Shown here: one piece after another, positions 26,852-36,299 of the stretch | Position numbering within the stretch: the first letter of the stretch is position 1 | How the letters are laid out: each line of letters begins with the position of its first letter | NCBI RefSeq assembly: GCF_031729055.1 | Contig: NZ_JAVMIP010000002.1 | Location: 186,001-250,000, forward strand | Direction of reading: 5' to 3' | Length of the DNA stretch: 64,000 bases | Origin: Pseudocalidococcus azoricus BACA0444 | Lineage (GTDB): Bacteria; Cyanobacteriota; Cyanobacteriia; Thermosynechococcales; Thermosynechococcaceae | The notes under the pieces: generated by a model | Databases searched by the model: none | Seen by the model: the letters and a program-made list of their open reading frames with translations, nothing else | Told to the model about the DNA's origin: nothing | Program-made: the position numbers and the translations under genes

Positions 26852-28849
26852 TTAGTGCCCCAGAAGCTTATCCCGTAGCTGTTGAATTTGATCCCGGAAT
26901 TTGGCTGCTGCCTCGAATTCTAACTTTTTGGCTGCATCTTTCATTTGGCTCTCTAGTTGTTGAATTAACTCTGGAACTTGATCCAAGGATAAATCATCAA
27001 CCTGCAAAACAGCCGTTTCTAATTCTTGGGCATTGAGGCGGCGAGACACATCTAAAAAGGCCAAAATTGCATTACTAGATTTTTTGACAATCGGTTGGGG
27101 AATAATGCCATATGTTTCATTATGGGCCTGTTGAATTTGGCGGCGGCGATTGGTTTCAGTGATGGCTTTTTCCATACTGTCAGTAATTCGGTCAGCATAC
27201 AAAATGGCTTGTCCCCGAATATGACGGGCGGCCCGGCCAATGGTTTGAATTAAGGAGCGTGCGGCCCGCAAAAACCCTTCTTTATCAGCATCTAAAATTG
27301 CCACGAGGGACACTTCCGGTAAATCTAACCCCTCCCGCAGCAGGTTTACGCCAATCAAGACATCAAAGGTACCTTTACGCAAATCATCAAGAATTTCAAT
27401 CCGTTCAATGGCATTAATTTCGGAATGTAAATAGCGAACTCGAACATGGCGGTCTTGAAAATATTCCGATAAATCCTCCGCCATGCGCTTAGTCAACGTG
27501 GTAATCAAAACTCGTTCCTTGAGTTGAATCCGTTGCTGCACCTCGGCCATCAGATCATCAATCTGTCCTGTCGTTGGCCGGACAAAAATTTCCGGGTCAA
27601 TTACACCTGTTGGCCGAATGATTTGCTCGACAACCTGTTCCCCAGAAACTTCAATTTCCCAATCTCCAGGGGTGGCGGAAACAAAAATACATTGCTGCAC
27701 CTTATCCCAAAATTCTGGGGCTTTCAGGGGACGATTATCCGCCGCACTGGGCAAGCGAAATCCATGATCAATGAGAACTTTTTTCCGGGCCTGGTCACCG
27801 TTATACATCCCCCGAATTTGCGGCACGGTGACATGGGATTCATCAATCACGAGCAGCCAATCATTGGGAAAATAATCAATTAAACATTCCGGGGGGTCTC
27901 CGGCTTGGCGACCAGCTAAATGACGGGAATAGTTTTCTACCCCGTTGCAATAGCCCACTTCTTGGAGCATTTCTAAGTCATAGCGGGTGCGTTGATCAAT
28001 CCGTTGGGCTTCTAAGAGTTTCCCTTCCGACTCTAGCTTGAGGACTTGTTCCTTGAGTTCAGCGGCAATCTCTTCACAGGCCTGGGCCAGTCGTTCGGCG
28101 GGGGTGACAAAGTGACGGGCGGGGTAGATATTTAACCCTTGTAAACTTTGAATCGTTGCGCCCGTAATCGGATCTATATAGCGAATCGCTTCCACTTCAT
28201 CTCCAAAGAACTCCACTCGAATTAGGCGATCCTCATAGGCTGGGCCAATTTCTAAAACATCCCCTTTGACTCGAAACCGACCCCGGCCTAAATCTACATC
28301 ATTGCGGCTGTATTGAATATTGGTTAAATCTCGCAATAATTTTCGTTGATCCACTTCTTCGCCCACACGCAAGGGAATTGAAGCCTTTAAGTATTCTGCC
28401 GGCATGCCTAAGCCATAGATGCAACTAATCGAAGCCACCACAATCACATCTCGCCGTTCAAATAAGGATCGGGTCGCACTGTGACGCAACATATCAATTT
28501 CTTCGTTGATTGAGGCACTTTTTTCGATGTAGGTATCTGTGACTGGAATATAGGCTTCCGGTTGGTAATAATCGTAATAGGAGATAAAATACTCCACCGC
28601 ATTCTCTGGAAAAAATTCCCGCAGTTCATTACACAGTTGCGCGGCCAGGGTTTTGTTATGGGCTAGGACGAGGGTAGGGCGGCCGACTTGGGCAATGGTT
28701 TGGGCAATGGTAAAGGTTTTTCCGGTTCCAGTCGCGCCTAAGAGAGTTTGAAAGCGATGCCCGGCCTGGATACTTTGAACCAATTGAGCAATCGCCTGGG
28801 GTTGATCGCCAGTGGGTTGAAAGGGGGCCTGGATTTGGAACTCTGACAT
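26852..28849 (-). CDS. uvrB: Excinuclease ABC subunit B
   Basis: UvrB verifies DNA damage in nucleotide excision repair after loading by UvrA and then recruits UvrC. The 665 residues begin [18 protein letters not shown] and carry Walker [17 protein letters not shown], the beta-hairpin region [12 protein letters not shown] with [24 protein letters not shown]-like motif [12 protein letters not shown], helicase motif GRAARH and a C-terminal UVR motif ending [20 protein letters not shown]. Full length. A small gene of unknown function lies 7 bases upstream on the same strand and may be co-transcribed. Confidence 0.96.
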   Translation of the reverse strand: MSEFQIQAPFQPTGDQPQAIAQLVQSIQAGHRFQTLLGATGTGKTFTIAQTIAQVGRPTLVLAHNKTLAAQLCNELREFFPENAVEYFISYYDYYQPEAYIPVTDTYIEKSASINEEIDMLRHSATRSLFERRDVIVVASISCIYGLGMPAEYLKASIPLRVGEEVDQRKLLRDLTNIQYSRNDVDLGRGRFRVKGDVLEIGPAYEDRLIRVEFFGDEVEAIRYIDPITGATIQSLQGLNIYPARHFVTPAERLAQACEEIAAELKEQVLKLESEGKLLEAQRIDQRTRYDLEMLQEVGYCNGVENYSRHLAGRQAGDPPECLIDYFPNDWLLVIDESHVTVPQIRGMYNGDQARKKVLIDHGFRLPSAADNRPLKAPEFWDKVQQCIFVSATPGDWEIEVSGEQVVEQIIRPTGVIDPEIFVRPTTGQIDDLMAEVQQRIQLKERVLITTLTKRMAEDLSEYFQDRHVRVRYLHSEINAIERIEILDDLRKGTFDVLIGVNLLREGLDLPEVSLVAILDADKEGFLRAARSLIQTIGRAARHIRGQAILYADRITDSMEKAITETNRRRQIQQAHNETYGIIPQPIVKKSSNAILAFLDVSRRLNAQELETAVLQVDDLSLDQVPELIQQLESQMKDAAKKLEFEAAAKFRDQIQQLRDKLLGH

Positions 28850-28856
28850 AAATGCT

Positions 28857-29156
28857 TCACTCTAAAATTGGTTCAATACCTAGGGCACTCAGTTGGGCGG
28901 CAAGTCTTTCGGCTTGCTGTTGGGCCGCTTCTGCTTGTCGTTGAGCTTCTTGGGCCTGGGCATTATCCAAGGTTGTCAGAAATTTACGACCATCAGGATA
29001 ATAGATTTCCAAGTAGATGATCGGCGGGGTGATCAGGGAGGTCATGGTAAAGCTGGCCTGGAATTGTCGAAAATGAATATCCGCTGGGGGCAATAGCAAC
29101 GGGCCTGATTTTAGGTTAGCAAGCTGGACTGGGGATGTCTGAAGTGATGATTCCAA
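28857..29156 (-). CDS. Small protein with Uma2-like coiled-coil tail
   Basis: A 99-residue protein that I cannot name. From ~residue 66 the sequence is a charged coiled coil rich in Ala, Glu and Gln ([20 protein letters not shown]) ending [10 protein letters not shown]. This resembles the C-terminal tail of cyanobacterial Uma2-family endonucleases, but the Uma2 catalytic domain is absent. The N-terminal part has a beta-rich [19 protein letters not shown]. Start could be at 29048 (MTSLITPP). It ends 7 bases before uvrB, so shared transcription is likely. It may be a Uma2 relic or an independent small gene. Confidence 0.5.
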   Translation of the reverse strand: MESSLQTSPVQLANLKSGPLLLPPADIHFRQFQASFTMTSLITPPIIYLEIYYPDGRKFLTTLDNAQAQEAQRQAEAAQQQAERLAAQLSALGIEPILE

Positions 29157-29245
29157 TGGTAAGTTAAACTACAAAATGGTTGTACCGAAATTTGAGTTAT
29201 TCAATTCCAACGCTATAAGTTCTCAGATCGATAGGGGTTAAGGCT

Positions 29246-29674
29246 GTGACAGCATCTACGGCAACGGTGGAAGAAATTTTCGATGCGGGAATTGCCCAAT
29301 ATAAAGCGGGGGCGGATGCGGCGGAGTTGATTCCCACCTTTGAAACTATTTGCCAAAAAGCTCCGAAAAGCGCGCCGGCCTGGACTTGCTTGGCCTGGTT
29401 ATATCTTCTGGTTGGTAAGACCCAATCTGCCTATAAAGCTGCCCAAAAAGCGGTGAAACTCAATCCCCAAGATCCCCAGGCCCGGATTAACTTGGTTTTA
29501 GCCATGCTGGAGAAGGGGCAAAAAGGAGTTCGTGACCATATTGAACTGATCCAGCACATTATTATGGTGGTGCCTGAACTGCGCCAAGAAGTGACTGACA
29601 ACATTCAAGAGGGATTGACCCGAAAACCAGATTGGGAAGCTTTGTTAAGAGTCCAGGCCTGGATTGTCGGTTAA
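29246..29674 (+). CDS. Tetratricopeptide-repeat protein
   Basis: A 142-residue protein with two to three TPR motifs: IAQYKAGADAAELIPTFETI, then APAWTCLAWLYLLVGKTQSA and YKAAQKAVKLNPQDPQARIN with the LNP turn typical of TPRs. TPRs bind partner proteins. No enzyme domain or signal peptide is present. The GTG start at 29246 is followed by TASTATVEEIF. It lies 21 bases before a small membrane protein gene, and menD follows that, so the three may form one unit. No role beyond binding can be given. Confidence 0.75.
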   Translation: MTASTATVEEIFDAGIAQYKAGADAAELIPTFETICQKAPKSAPAWTCLAWLYLLVGKTQSAYKAAQKAVKLNPQDPQARINLVLAMLEKGQKGVRDHIELIQHIIMVVPELRQEVTDNIQEGLTRKPDWEALLRVQAWIVG

Positions 29675-29695
29675 TTGGAGCCATAGAGTTATCCG

Positions 29696-29956
29696 ATGCT
29701 AGAAGTTATTGGTCGCTGGGTGAACTGGGTCTTGGTTGCCAACAGTTTTCTGATCTTTTTCGGCTTTGCTTGGTTTGTGGTGGGACTCCTTGGTCGCAGT
29801 CTGGATATTCCCTTGGGGTTTGACCTGTGGCTGAGGCTATGGGAGCCATTTTTCACTCCTGCTCTGGGCCTGTTCATGGGCGGTGCAATTCTCAGCGGCA
29901 TCTTAGGACAGGTTAAGAAGCGTTGGCCGGGTTCCTCGCAACCTCCGAAAGCATAG
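29696..29956 (+). CDS. Small membrane protein, two predicted transmembrane helices
   Basis: An 86-residue protein. Two hydrophobic segments, WVLVANSFLIFFGFAWFVVG (~10-30) and PALGLFMGGAILSGILG (~55-71), suggest a helical hairpin with a short basic tail (KKRWPG). I do not recognise a named family, although proteins of this size and layout occur before menD in cyanobacteria (recalled, not checked). It overlaps the start of the menD frame (29923) or ends 11 bases before the TTG at 29968, which argues for the later menD start. Translational coupling to menD is possible. Confidence 0.6.
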   Translation: MLEVIGRWVNWVLVANSFLIFFGFAWFVVGLLGRSLDIPLGFDLWLRLWEPFFTPALGLFMGGAILSGILGQVKKRWPGSSQPPKA

Positions 29957-31734
29957 GTCAAGCTGGCTTGCAATCACGCGCTTCTAATATCAATAGCCTC
30001 TGGGCCTGGGTGTTGACAGAAACCTTGGTGCGCTTGGGCTTGAAAACGGCGGTGATTGCCCCTGGATCTCGATCTGGCCCGTTAACGGTGGCGTTGGCAG
30101 AACATCCAAAAATTGCCGCAATTCCGATCCTTGATGAACGCTCGGCCAGCTTTTTTGCCTTGGGGGTAGCGCGTCAATCCCATCAACCTGTGCTGGTTGT
30201 TTGCACCTCTGGGACTGCGGCGGCAAATTTTTATCCGGCCATTATTGAAGCCAGTCTTAGCCATGTGCCTTTGCTAGTGTTCACCGCTGACCGTCCGCCC
30301 GAATTGCGCGATTGTCATGCCGGCCAGGCCATGGATCAAACTAAACTCTATGGGCATTTTCCGCGCTGGCAAACGGAATTAGGCTTACCCAGTTTAGACA
30401 TTGATCAGTTGACTTATTTACGACAAACAATCAACCAGGCCTGGTCAATGGCCCTGATGCCAACCCCTGGGCCAGTTCACATCAATATTCCCTTACGAGA
30501 GCCGTTAGCCCCAATTCCTGACTCTGAGACAGCAGTATTTTCTGAGACGGTGGATTGGTCAAGTTTTTTCCAGGCCCTCCAGCCACCCCAATTCAGTTAT
30601 CTCATCCCCCAAGCTATTCCCTGGCCAACCTGGAGCCAAACCGAACGGGGGGTGATTATTGCCGGGCCTTGTCAACCTGCTGTTCCTAACGCCTATGCCC
30701 AGGCCGTGTTTTCTTTGAGTCAATGCTTAGGTTGGCCGATCTTAGCGGATGCTCTTTCGCCTGTGCGCCATTTTGCCAAAGAGTCTGCTGGAGTGATTAG
30801 TCTCTATGATTTGCTGTTACGGGATCAAGCCACAGCCCAGGCCCTGAGACCAGATCACGTGATTCAACTTGGCGAACTGCCCACTAGCAAACCCCTCAGA
30901 ACCTGGCTAGGGAAGACAAATCCTGCCCGTTGGATTATTAGCCCCCAGCCCGATAATTTTGATCCCCTCCACGGGGCTTGTCAAACTCTGCGCTGTTCCC
31001 TAGAAACCCTCGTTAGTTTGATTCCTCAGTCTGAATCTCCCCAAGTCAGTTATGCCTATCACCAGGCCTGGATCAAAGCAGAAACTAGGGGACAGGAGAA
31101 ACTATTAGAAACTTTTGCGGCTGTGGATTGGCTATGTGAACCAAAACTGGCCTGGTTCTTGTCCCAAACATTGCCGGCAGAAACACCGATTTTTGTCGCC
31201 AGTAGTATGCCCGTGCGCGATGTGGAGAGTGTCTTTCCAACCAATATCAAAAAATTTCAGTTCTTTTTTAATCGGGGCGTGAATGGTATTGATGGCACCT
31301 TATCAACCGCGTTGGGAGTGGCCTGGAACAATCAACCCACAGTTCTAATTACGGGTGATCTAGCTCTGCTCCACGACACTAATGGCTTGTTGCAGAATCG
31401 GTGGTTTCAAGGTAGTCTCACCATTCTCTTAATTAACAATCATGGCGGGGGAATTTTTGGTCATCTACCCATCCGCCAGGCCGAGCACGTTTTTGATGCC
31501 TACTTTGCCACGCCCCAACAGGTTAATTTTCAAAGGTTAGCCCAAGCCTACGCTGTTAAGCATCACTTAATCGGGGCCTGGTCAGAATTAGCCTCCCACT
31601 TAAATCCTTTACCCCAAACTGGAATTCATCTGCTTGAGGTTCCTTGCCTCCGGGAGCGAGATACCCAATGGCGACAGCAATGCCTATATCCCTTATTGAA
31701 GGAGGCCCTCGCTGTTGAGGAAGCAGCGGAGTAA
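29923..31734 (+). CDS. menD: 2-Succinyl-5-enolpyruvyl-6-hydroxy-3-cyclohexene-1-carboxylate synthase
   Basis: MenD is a thiamine diphosphate enzyme that adds succinyl semialdehyde (from 2-oxoglutarate) to isochorismate, an early committed step to phylloquinone, the photosystem I quinone. The N-terminal pyrimidine-binding domain shows TAVIAPGSRSGPLTVALAEH and ERSASFFALG, and the C-terminal diphosphate-binding domain has FFNRGVNGIDGTLSTALG and GDLALLHDTNGLLQNRWF. Start may be TTG 29968 (LQSRASNINSLWAW), because the 29923 start overlaps the small membrane gene. The rest of the phylloquinone pathway is elsewhere. Confidence 0.94.
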   Translation: MAGFLATSESIGQAGLQSRASNINSLWAWVLTETLVRLGLKTAVIAPGSRSGPLTVALAEHPKIAAIPILDERSASFFALGVARQSHQPVLVVCTSGTAAANFYPAIIEASLSHVPLLVFTADRPPELRDCHAGQAMDQTKLYGHFPRWQTELGLPSLDIDQLTYLRQTINQAWSMALMPTPGPVHINIPLREPLAPIPDSETAVFSETVDWSSFFQALQPPQFSYLIPQAIPWPTWSQTERGVIIAGPCQPAVPNAYAQAVFSLSQCLGWPILADALSPVRHFAKESAGVISLYDLLLRDQATAQALRPDHVIQLGELPTSKPLRTWLGKTNPARWIISPQPDNFDPLHGACQTLRCSLETLVSLIPQSESPQVSYAYHQAWIKAETRGQEKLLETFAAVDWLCEPKLAWFLSQTLPAETPIFVASSMPVRDVESVFPTNIKKFQFFFNRGVNGIDGTLSTALGVAWNNQPTVLITGDLALLHDTNGLLQNRWFQGSLTILLINNHGGGIFGHLPIRQAEHVFDAYFATPQQVNFQRLAQAYAVKHHLIGAWSELASHLNPLPQTGIHLLEVPCLRERDTQWRQQCLYPLLKEALAVEEAAE

Positions 31735-31766
31735 CGTTTTAATTATCCTACCCAAAGTGATTTACC

Positions 31767-32642
31767 ATGAGCCACCCCCAACGCATTCTCCTTCAAACAA
31801 CTCTTTTAGCTGGCGCGGCCGATGACTGGACTATCGAGACCTTTTCCTTGCTGCAAGATTTTCTCCGTACTGGCCTAAGGGAACCCGCTCTTGTGACTGC
31901 TCGCGACCGCCAACCCGATGCACAAGGGAATGATCCGGTCTTGAGCCAGCTTGATCGGCAAGATTTTGATCAGTTGTGGTTATTTGCCTTGGATGTGGGG
32001 GATGGTCTGAGTCCTGCCGATGCCGCCGGAATCAATCGGTTCCATCAACAAGGGGGGGGAATCATGGCCACGCGCGACCATCAGGACATGGGGAAGTCGT
32101 TAACTGGCCTGGACTATATCGCCCCCTTTCACTACTTCCACACCACCCAACCCGACCCCGACCCTGAACGCTGTTGTAATGATGACTGCCACACCCCGAC
32201 CATTGCCTGGCCCAACTACCACTCAGGAGCCAATGGGGACTACCAAGACATTACCCCCACCCTGCCGATCCACCCATTACTCAAAAACCCAGACTCAGAA
32301 ACCGGGATCATCCGTTATTTTCCGGCCCATCCCCATGAAGGCGCTGTTGGCTGCCCCTCCGAAACATCTCACGCCCAAGTGATTGCCACAGGAGTCAGCT
32401 TAGTTACAGGTCGCCCCTTTAATTTAGTCGTAGCCGTTGAAGGGACTGCACATCATGGCCGGGTAGTGGCTCAATCTACCTTTCACCATTTTGTCGATTA
32501 CAACTGGGATCCTCATTACGGCTGTCCAAGTTTTGTGGCGGAACTGCCTGGAAATGGGATGATTATTAACCCTGATGCCCTAGCCGATATTTATGCCTAT
32601 GTTAGGAATCTGGTGGACTGGTTAGCTCCCCAAGGCCAATAA
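31767..32642 (+). CDS. ThuA-like (class I GATase-fold) protein of unknown function
   Basis: A 291-residue protein. The Rossmann-like part holds DQLWLFALDVGDGLSPADAA and INRFHQQGGGIMATRDHQDM, reminiscent of ThuA/GATase-like folds, where GGG-x-M replaces the usual nucleophile elbow. A distinctive cluster ERCCNDDCHTPTIAWPNYH (~132-150) with several Cys and His could bind metal. A second His-rich segment is TAHHGRVVAQSTFHHFVDYN. No cysteine nucleophile in a GxCxG motif is visible. I do not know its substrate. It follows menD by 32 bases in the same direction and may be read from the same transcript. Confidence 0.5.
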   Translation: MSHPQRILLQTTLLAGAADDWTIETFSLLQDFLRTGLREPALVTARDRQPDAQGNDPVLSQLDRQDFDQLWLFALDVGDGLSPADAAGINRFHQQGGGIMATRDHQDMGKSLTGLDYIAPFHYFHTTQPDPDPERCCNDDCHTPTIAWPNYHSGANGDYQDITPTLPIHPLLKNPDSETGIIRYFPAHPHEGAVGCPSETSHAQVIATGVSLVTGRPFNLVVAVEGTAHHGRVVAQSTFHHFVDYNWDPHYGCPSFVAELPGNGMIINPDALADIYAYVRNLVDWLAPQGQ

Positions 32643-32975
32643 AAAAAGCAGCCCGAAGAGACTTCCTTTCTTTCTTGTGTGGGGGCGGAGAATAGGATAT
32701 TAGCCAGCTACGTTATTGTGCGGCTCAGGCCAAACAAATTTGCTGTTGATAAACATCTCAATTTCTAAACCCTAAAGAGTATTGGCGAGTCTAAGGAATA
32801 GGCCGGTTGTGATCTTTACTGCTTTCAAGTATGAAATTCACTCAGGCATCTTCACCCTTGAGTTTCATCACTAGACCCGTGGCCGCTGTCATTGGGATAG
32901 TCCCCAGGCCTGGCATTTTTGCCCATGCAACTTAAGATTTAATCAGTCAGGCCTTGCTTTAGCTCTATCGTCCCC
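32643..32975. other. 333-base intergenic region, nothing recognised
   Basis: Starts with a run of seven A right after the stop codon and an AAGAGACTTCCTTTCTTTCTT pyrimidine-rich patch, without a convincing hairpin. No ORF with family resemblance and no RNA gene are recognised. The last ~100 bases should hold the promoter of the RND transporter. Confidence 0.35.
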
Positions 32976-32999
32976 TTGTTCCTCGGTCTAGGACATTTT

Positions 33000-35900
33000 A
33001 TGAGTCAACTCCCGCCCCTACCGCCTCGGTTTAGTTTCAGTGGCCTGGCCATCCGCCGCCATATTGGCACATTGATGCTGACCTTAACCGTGATTGTTTT
33101 GGGGGTGTTCTTTCTCTTGCGCCTTCAAGTTGATCTGTTACCCTCCATTACCTATCCCCGAATTGGCTTACGGTTGGATGCCCCTGGAATTACCCCAAAC
33201 GTGGCTGTGGAAGAAATTACCAAACCCTTAGAGGAAGCCTTAGCCCGCACCGATGGCATCGTCCAAATTTACTCCCAAACTCGGGAAGGACAAGTCAGTG
33301 TAGATTTATTTTTCCAACCGGGGGGGAGCATTGACCAGGCCCTAAATGATGCCACTGCCACCTTCAATCGGTCTCGCAATCAGTTGCCGGATAGTATTGA
33401 AGAACCCCGGATTTTTAAGTTTGATCCCTCCCAGTTACCTGTTTATGAAGTCGCTTTAACCTCAGATAGTCTATCGGGCCGAGAGTTGCGGGTTTTTGCC
33501 GATGAAGATTTGAACCGGGAATTGAGTATTGTCCCAGGGGTGGCCGGGGTTGATGTTGCGGGTGGGGCGACGGAAGAAGTTCGCGTCTTGGTGGATTTGG
33601 ATCGATTACAAGCGGTGGGCCTGGGCTTGAATCAACTGTTGGCAGATTTATCCTCACGCAATCAAGATGTCGCGGGGGGACGAATTCGGGGCCCGCAAGC
33701 GGAAGCCTTGACCCGCACTGTTGGAAAATTTACGAGTGCTACAGCCGTTGAAGATTTTCCCCTCTCCCTGACCAACAATCGCCAAGTCTATCTCCATGAT
33801 GTGGCCACCGTCATTGATGGCAGTGCTGAGCAGCGAGTCTTTGTCAGTTTGAATGGGCAGCCCGCCGTTAAGCTTAGTGTCCTCAAGCAACCGGAAGCCA
33901 ATACGATTTCTGTCGTGGAAGGGGTCAAAAAACGGTTTGCCGAACTCCAGGCCAATGGCTTAATTTCGGCGGATATTACGATTGTCCCCGTCCTGGATGA
34001 GTCTATTTTTATTCGCAATTCCTTAAATAATGTGATCACCGCTGGGATAACCGGAACAGCTTTGGCCGCCTTTGCCGTCTTACTTTTTCTCGGCTCAATT
34101 CGGGAAACCCTAATTATTGTCCTGGCAATTCCCCTCTCGACCCTAGTGGCGATGTTGTTGATGGGGGTGTTTAACTTTTCCCTGAACGTCTTTAGCTTGG
34201 GAGGCCTAGCCCTTGGGGTGGGGATTGTGGTGGATAATGCCATCGTCATGCTAGAAACTCTCTCCCATACCCCAGCCAGTCAAAACCTCAGCCAAGAGCA
34301 GTTTATTGAAGAAGCCAAACGCCGCAGCCAAGACATTGAATCAGCCCTCGTGGCCTCCACCTTGACGAATTTAGTCGCGATCCTCCCCTTTTTATTGTTG
34401 GGAGGCCTGATTGCCCTACTGTTTAACGAGTTGATTTTAACGATTACCTTTGCGGTTGGGGCCTCCCTGATCATTGCTCTGACCGTAGTTCCCGCTTTGG
34501 CCTCCCGCCTATTAGCAATTCCGTACCGCAGTGGCCTGGGGCAAACTTGGCTGTTTCGGACTTTTAACCAGAAATTCTTAGGTGTCACTCAGCAATATCA
34601 ACGGCTTTTGCAGTTTGTCCTGGCCTGGCGATTTGTTGTGGTTGTGGTCGCTGTAGTGGTACTCGGGGGGAGCAGTTGGGTCTTGGCGGGGCAAATTCCC
34701 CAAGAACTTTTACCCCGGATTAGTACCGGACAAGTCAACTTAATTGCTATCTTTCCTCCAGGAACGCCCGTGACCTTTAATCGGCGAGTCATGGCAGAGG
34801 TAGATCGGGTCCTGTTGGCCCAACCGGGAACTCAAGCCGTTTTTACCACATCCGGCGGGTCCCTATTTGCCAGTAATACCACCGCCAATTCCCAACGCAG
34901 TTCCGCCACGATTGTGCTGCAACCCGGTGTTAATCTTCCTGCTTACATTACCCAGGCCAATGCGGCAATTGCCCAACTCAACTTAGCCGGAGTCCGGGTT
35001 CGCCTTAGCCCAGGTCAAGTGCGGGGGATTATCTTAACCAATTCGCCCTTGCGTTCCGATTTGGATGTGGTCTTACGCAGTAATAACGAAAAAGCCTTAG
35101 CCCAGGCCGGTCGGCAGGTTTTAACAGCCCTAGATGAGAACGCCAAGCTGGCCCAATTTCGTCCCGATGGCGACCCCCGTCAACCCGAAGTACAAATCCT
35201 CCCCGACTGGCAACGGGCCACAGAACTGGGTTTATCGGCCCAGGCCATTGGGGCCACGATTCAAACTGCGGTGGAAGGCTTTGTGCCAACAGAAATGCAG
35301 CGGGGAGATCGCCTCGTGGATATTCGGGTGCAATTGGATCAAGATGACATAAATCAACCGGATCAGTTGGCCCAAATTCCCCTCTTTGTCCCCAATAATC
35401 GCCCGATTCGCCTTGGAGACATTGCCGAAATCAAAACTGGTCTAGCCCCGGCCGAAATTCGCCGCATCAATCAACAGCAGGTTTTCATGATTGCTGGTAC
35501 CTTGGCAGAAAAGGCGAGTTTGAGTGCAGCCATTCAGGAGGTGCGGGAAATTATTCAAGGACTAGAGCTCCCTACCGGAGTCAGTGTTCTCCCCAGTGCA
35601 GCAGACCAGACCAATCAACAACTTCAATCGGCATTGGTGATCTTAGGGAGCTTGGCTGCCTTTCTCGTTTTCGTGGTCATGGCGGTGCAGTATAACTCTC
35701 TGCTGGATCCGCTTGTAATTATGCTCACCATTCCCTTAGCCCTATCTGGGAGCATCTGGGGCCTGGCGATCACGGGGACAGCGATTGGGGCCACGGTCAT
35801 TGTTGGTGGGGTGCTATTGGTGGGGATTGTCGTTAACAACGCGATTATTCTCGTGGAGCGCGCCAATCAAATTTATGCTGAGGAAAACTGCTCGCGCCGT

Positions 35901-36179
35901 TTGGCCATCCTCAAAGCTGCCCCAGAACGGCTACGCCCAATTTTAATGACCACCATAACTACGGTGATTGGGATGTTTCCCTTGGCTTTGGGGATGGGAG
36001 AAGGGTCAGAATTTTTGCAGCCGTTGGGGATTGTGGTTTTTGCGGGTCTGGCTGTAGCAACGCTATTAACCCTGTTTATCATTCCCTGCTTCTATGTAAT
36101 TTTGCACGGGCTTGGCCAGTCAAAACCTGAGATCGCGGCTGTACCCGGATCGGATGAGATCATGCCCCGTTCTCACTAA
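33000..36179 (+). CDS. RND-family efflux transporter (HAE1/AcrB-like)
   Basis: An inner-membrane proton-driven pump of 1059 residues from the ATG at 33000 (the open frame extends to 32976). First transmembrane helix IGTLMLTLTVIVLGVFFLL is followed by the porter loops, then FVVVVVAVVVLGGSSWVLAG near the middle and the second repeat. TM4 contains VGIVVDNAIVMLETL, the region holding proton-relay residues, and TM10-11 show VGIVVNNAIILVERANQI. The order of two repeated 12-TM halves is typical. No periplasmic adaptor or outer-membrane channel gene is adjacent, so its partners, if used, are elsewhere. Substrate unknown. Confidence 0.9.
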   Translation: MSQLPPLPPRFSFSGLAIRRHIGTLMLTLTVIVLGVFFLLRLQVDLLPSITYPRIGLRLDAPGITPNVAVEEITKPLEEALARTDGIVQIYSQTREGQVSVDLFFQPGGSIDQALNDATATFNRSRNQLPDSIEEPRIFKFDPSQLPVYEVALTSDSLSGRELRVFADEDLNRELSIVPGVAGVDVAGGATEEVRVLVDLDRLQAVGLGLNQLLADLSSRNQDVAGGRIRGPQAEALTRTVGKFTSATAVEDFPLSLTNNRQVYLHDVATVIDGSAEQRVFVSLNGQPAVKLSVLKQPEANTISVVEGVKKRFAELQANGLISADITIVPVLDESIFIRNSLNNVITAGITGTALAAFAVLLFLGSIRETLIIVLAIPLSTLVAMLLMGVFNFSLNVFSLGGLALGVGIVVDNAIVMLETLSHTPASQNLSQEQFIEEAKRRSQDIESALVASTLTNLVAILPFLLLGGLIALLFNELILTITFAVGASLIIALTVVPALASRLLAIPYRSGLGQTWLFRTFNQKFLGVTQQYQRLLQFVLAWRFVVVVVAVVVLGGSSWVLAGQIPQELLPRISTGQVNLIAIFPPGTPVTFNRRVMAEVDRVLLAQPGTQAVFTTSGGSLFASNTTANSQRSSATIVLQPGVNLPAYITQANAAIAQLNLAGVRVRLSPGQVRGIILTNSPLRSDLDVVLRSNNEKALAQAGRQVLTALDENAKLAQFRPDGDPRQPEVQILPDWQRATELGLSAQAIGATIQTAVEGFVPTEMQRGDRLVDIRVQLDQDDINQPDQLAQIPLFVPNNRPIRLGDIAEIKTGLAPAEIRRINQQQVFMIAGTLAEKASLSAAIQEVREIIQGLELPTGVSVLPSAADQTNQQLQSALVILGSLAAFLVFVVMAVQYNSLLDPLVIMLTIPLALSGSIWGLAITGTAIGATVIVGGVLLVGIVVNNAIILVERANQIYAEENCSRRLAILKAAPERLRPILMTTITTVIGMFPLALGMGEGSEFLQPLGIVVFAGLAVATLLTLFIIPCFYVILHGLGQSKPEIAAVPGSDEIMPRSH

Positions 36180-36299
36180 TACCTAGAAATATTGCAGGCC
36201 CTCCAGAAATCATTTACGGTAGAGAGCATTTCCCAGCTAGGATAGCAACGTTAAGACAAAGTACACTTAACGGAATTCCATCTTAACTGAGGAGTAGAC

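Noticed and set aside
32643..32690. Terminator after the ThuA-like gene
   Set aside because: An A-run and pyrimidine patch are present but no GC-rich hairpin followed by T residues.
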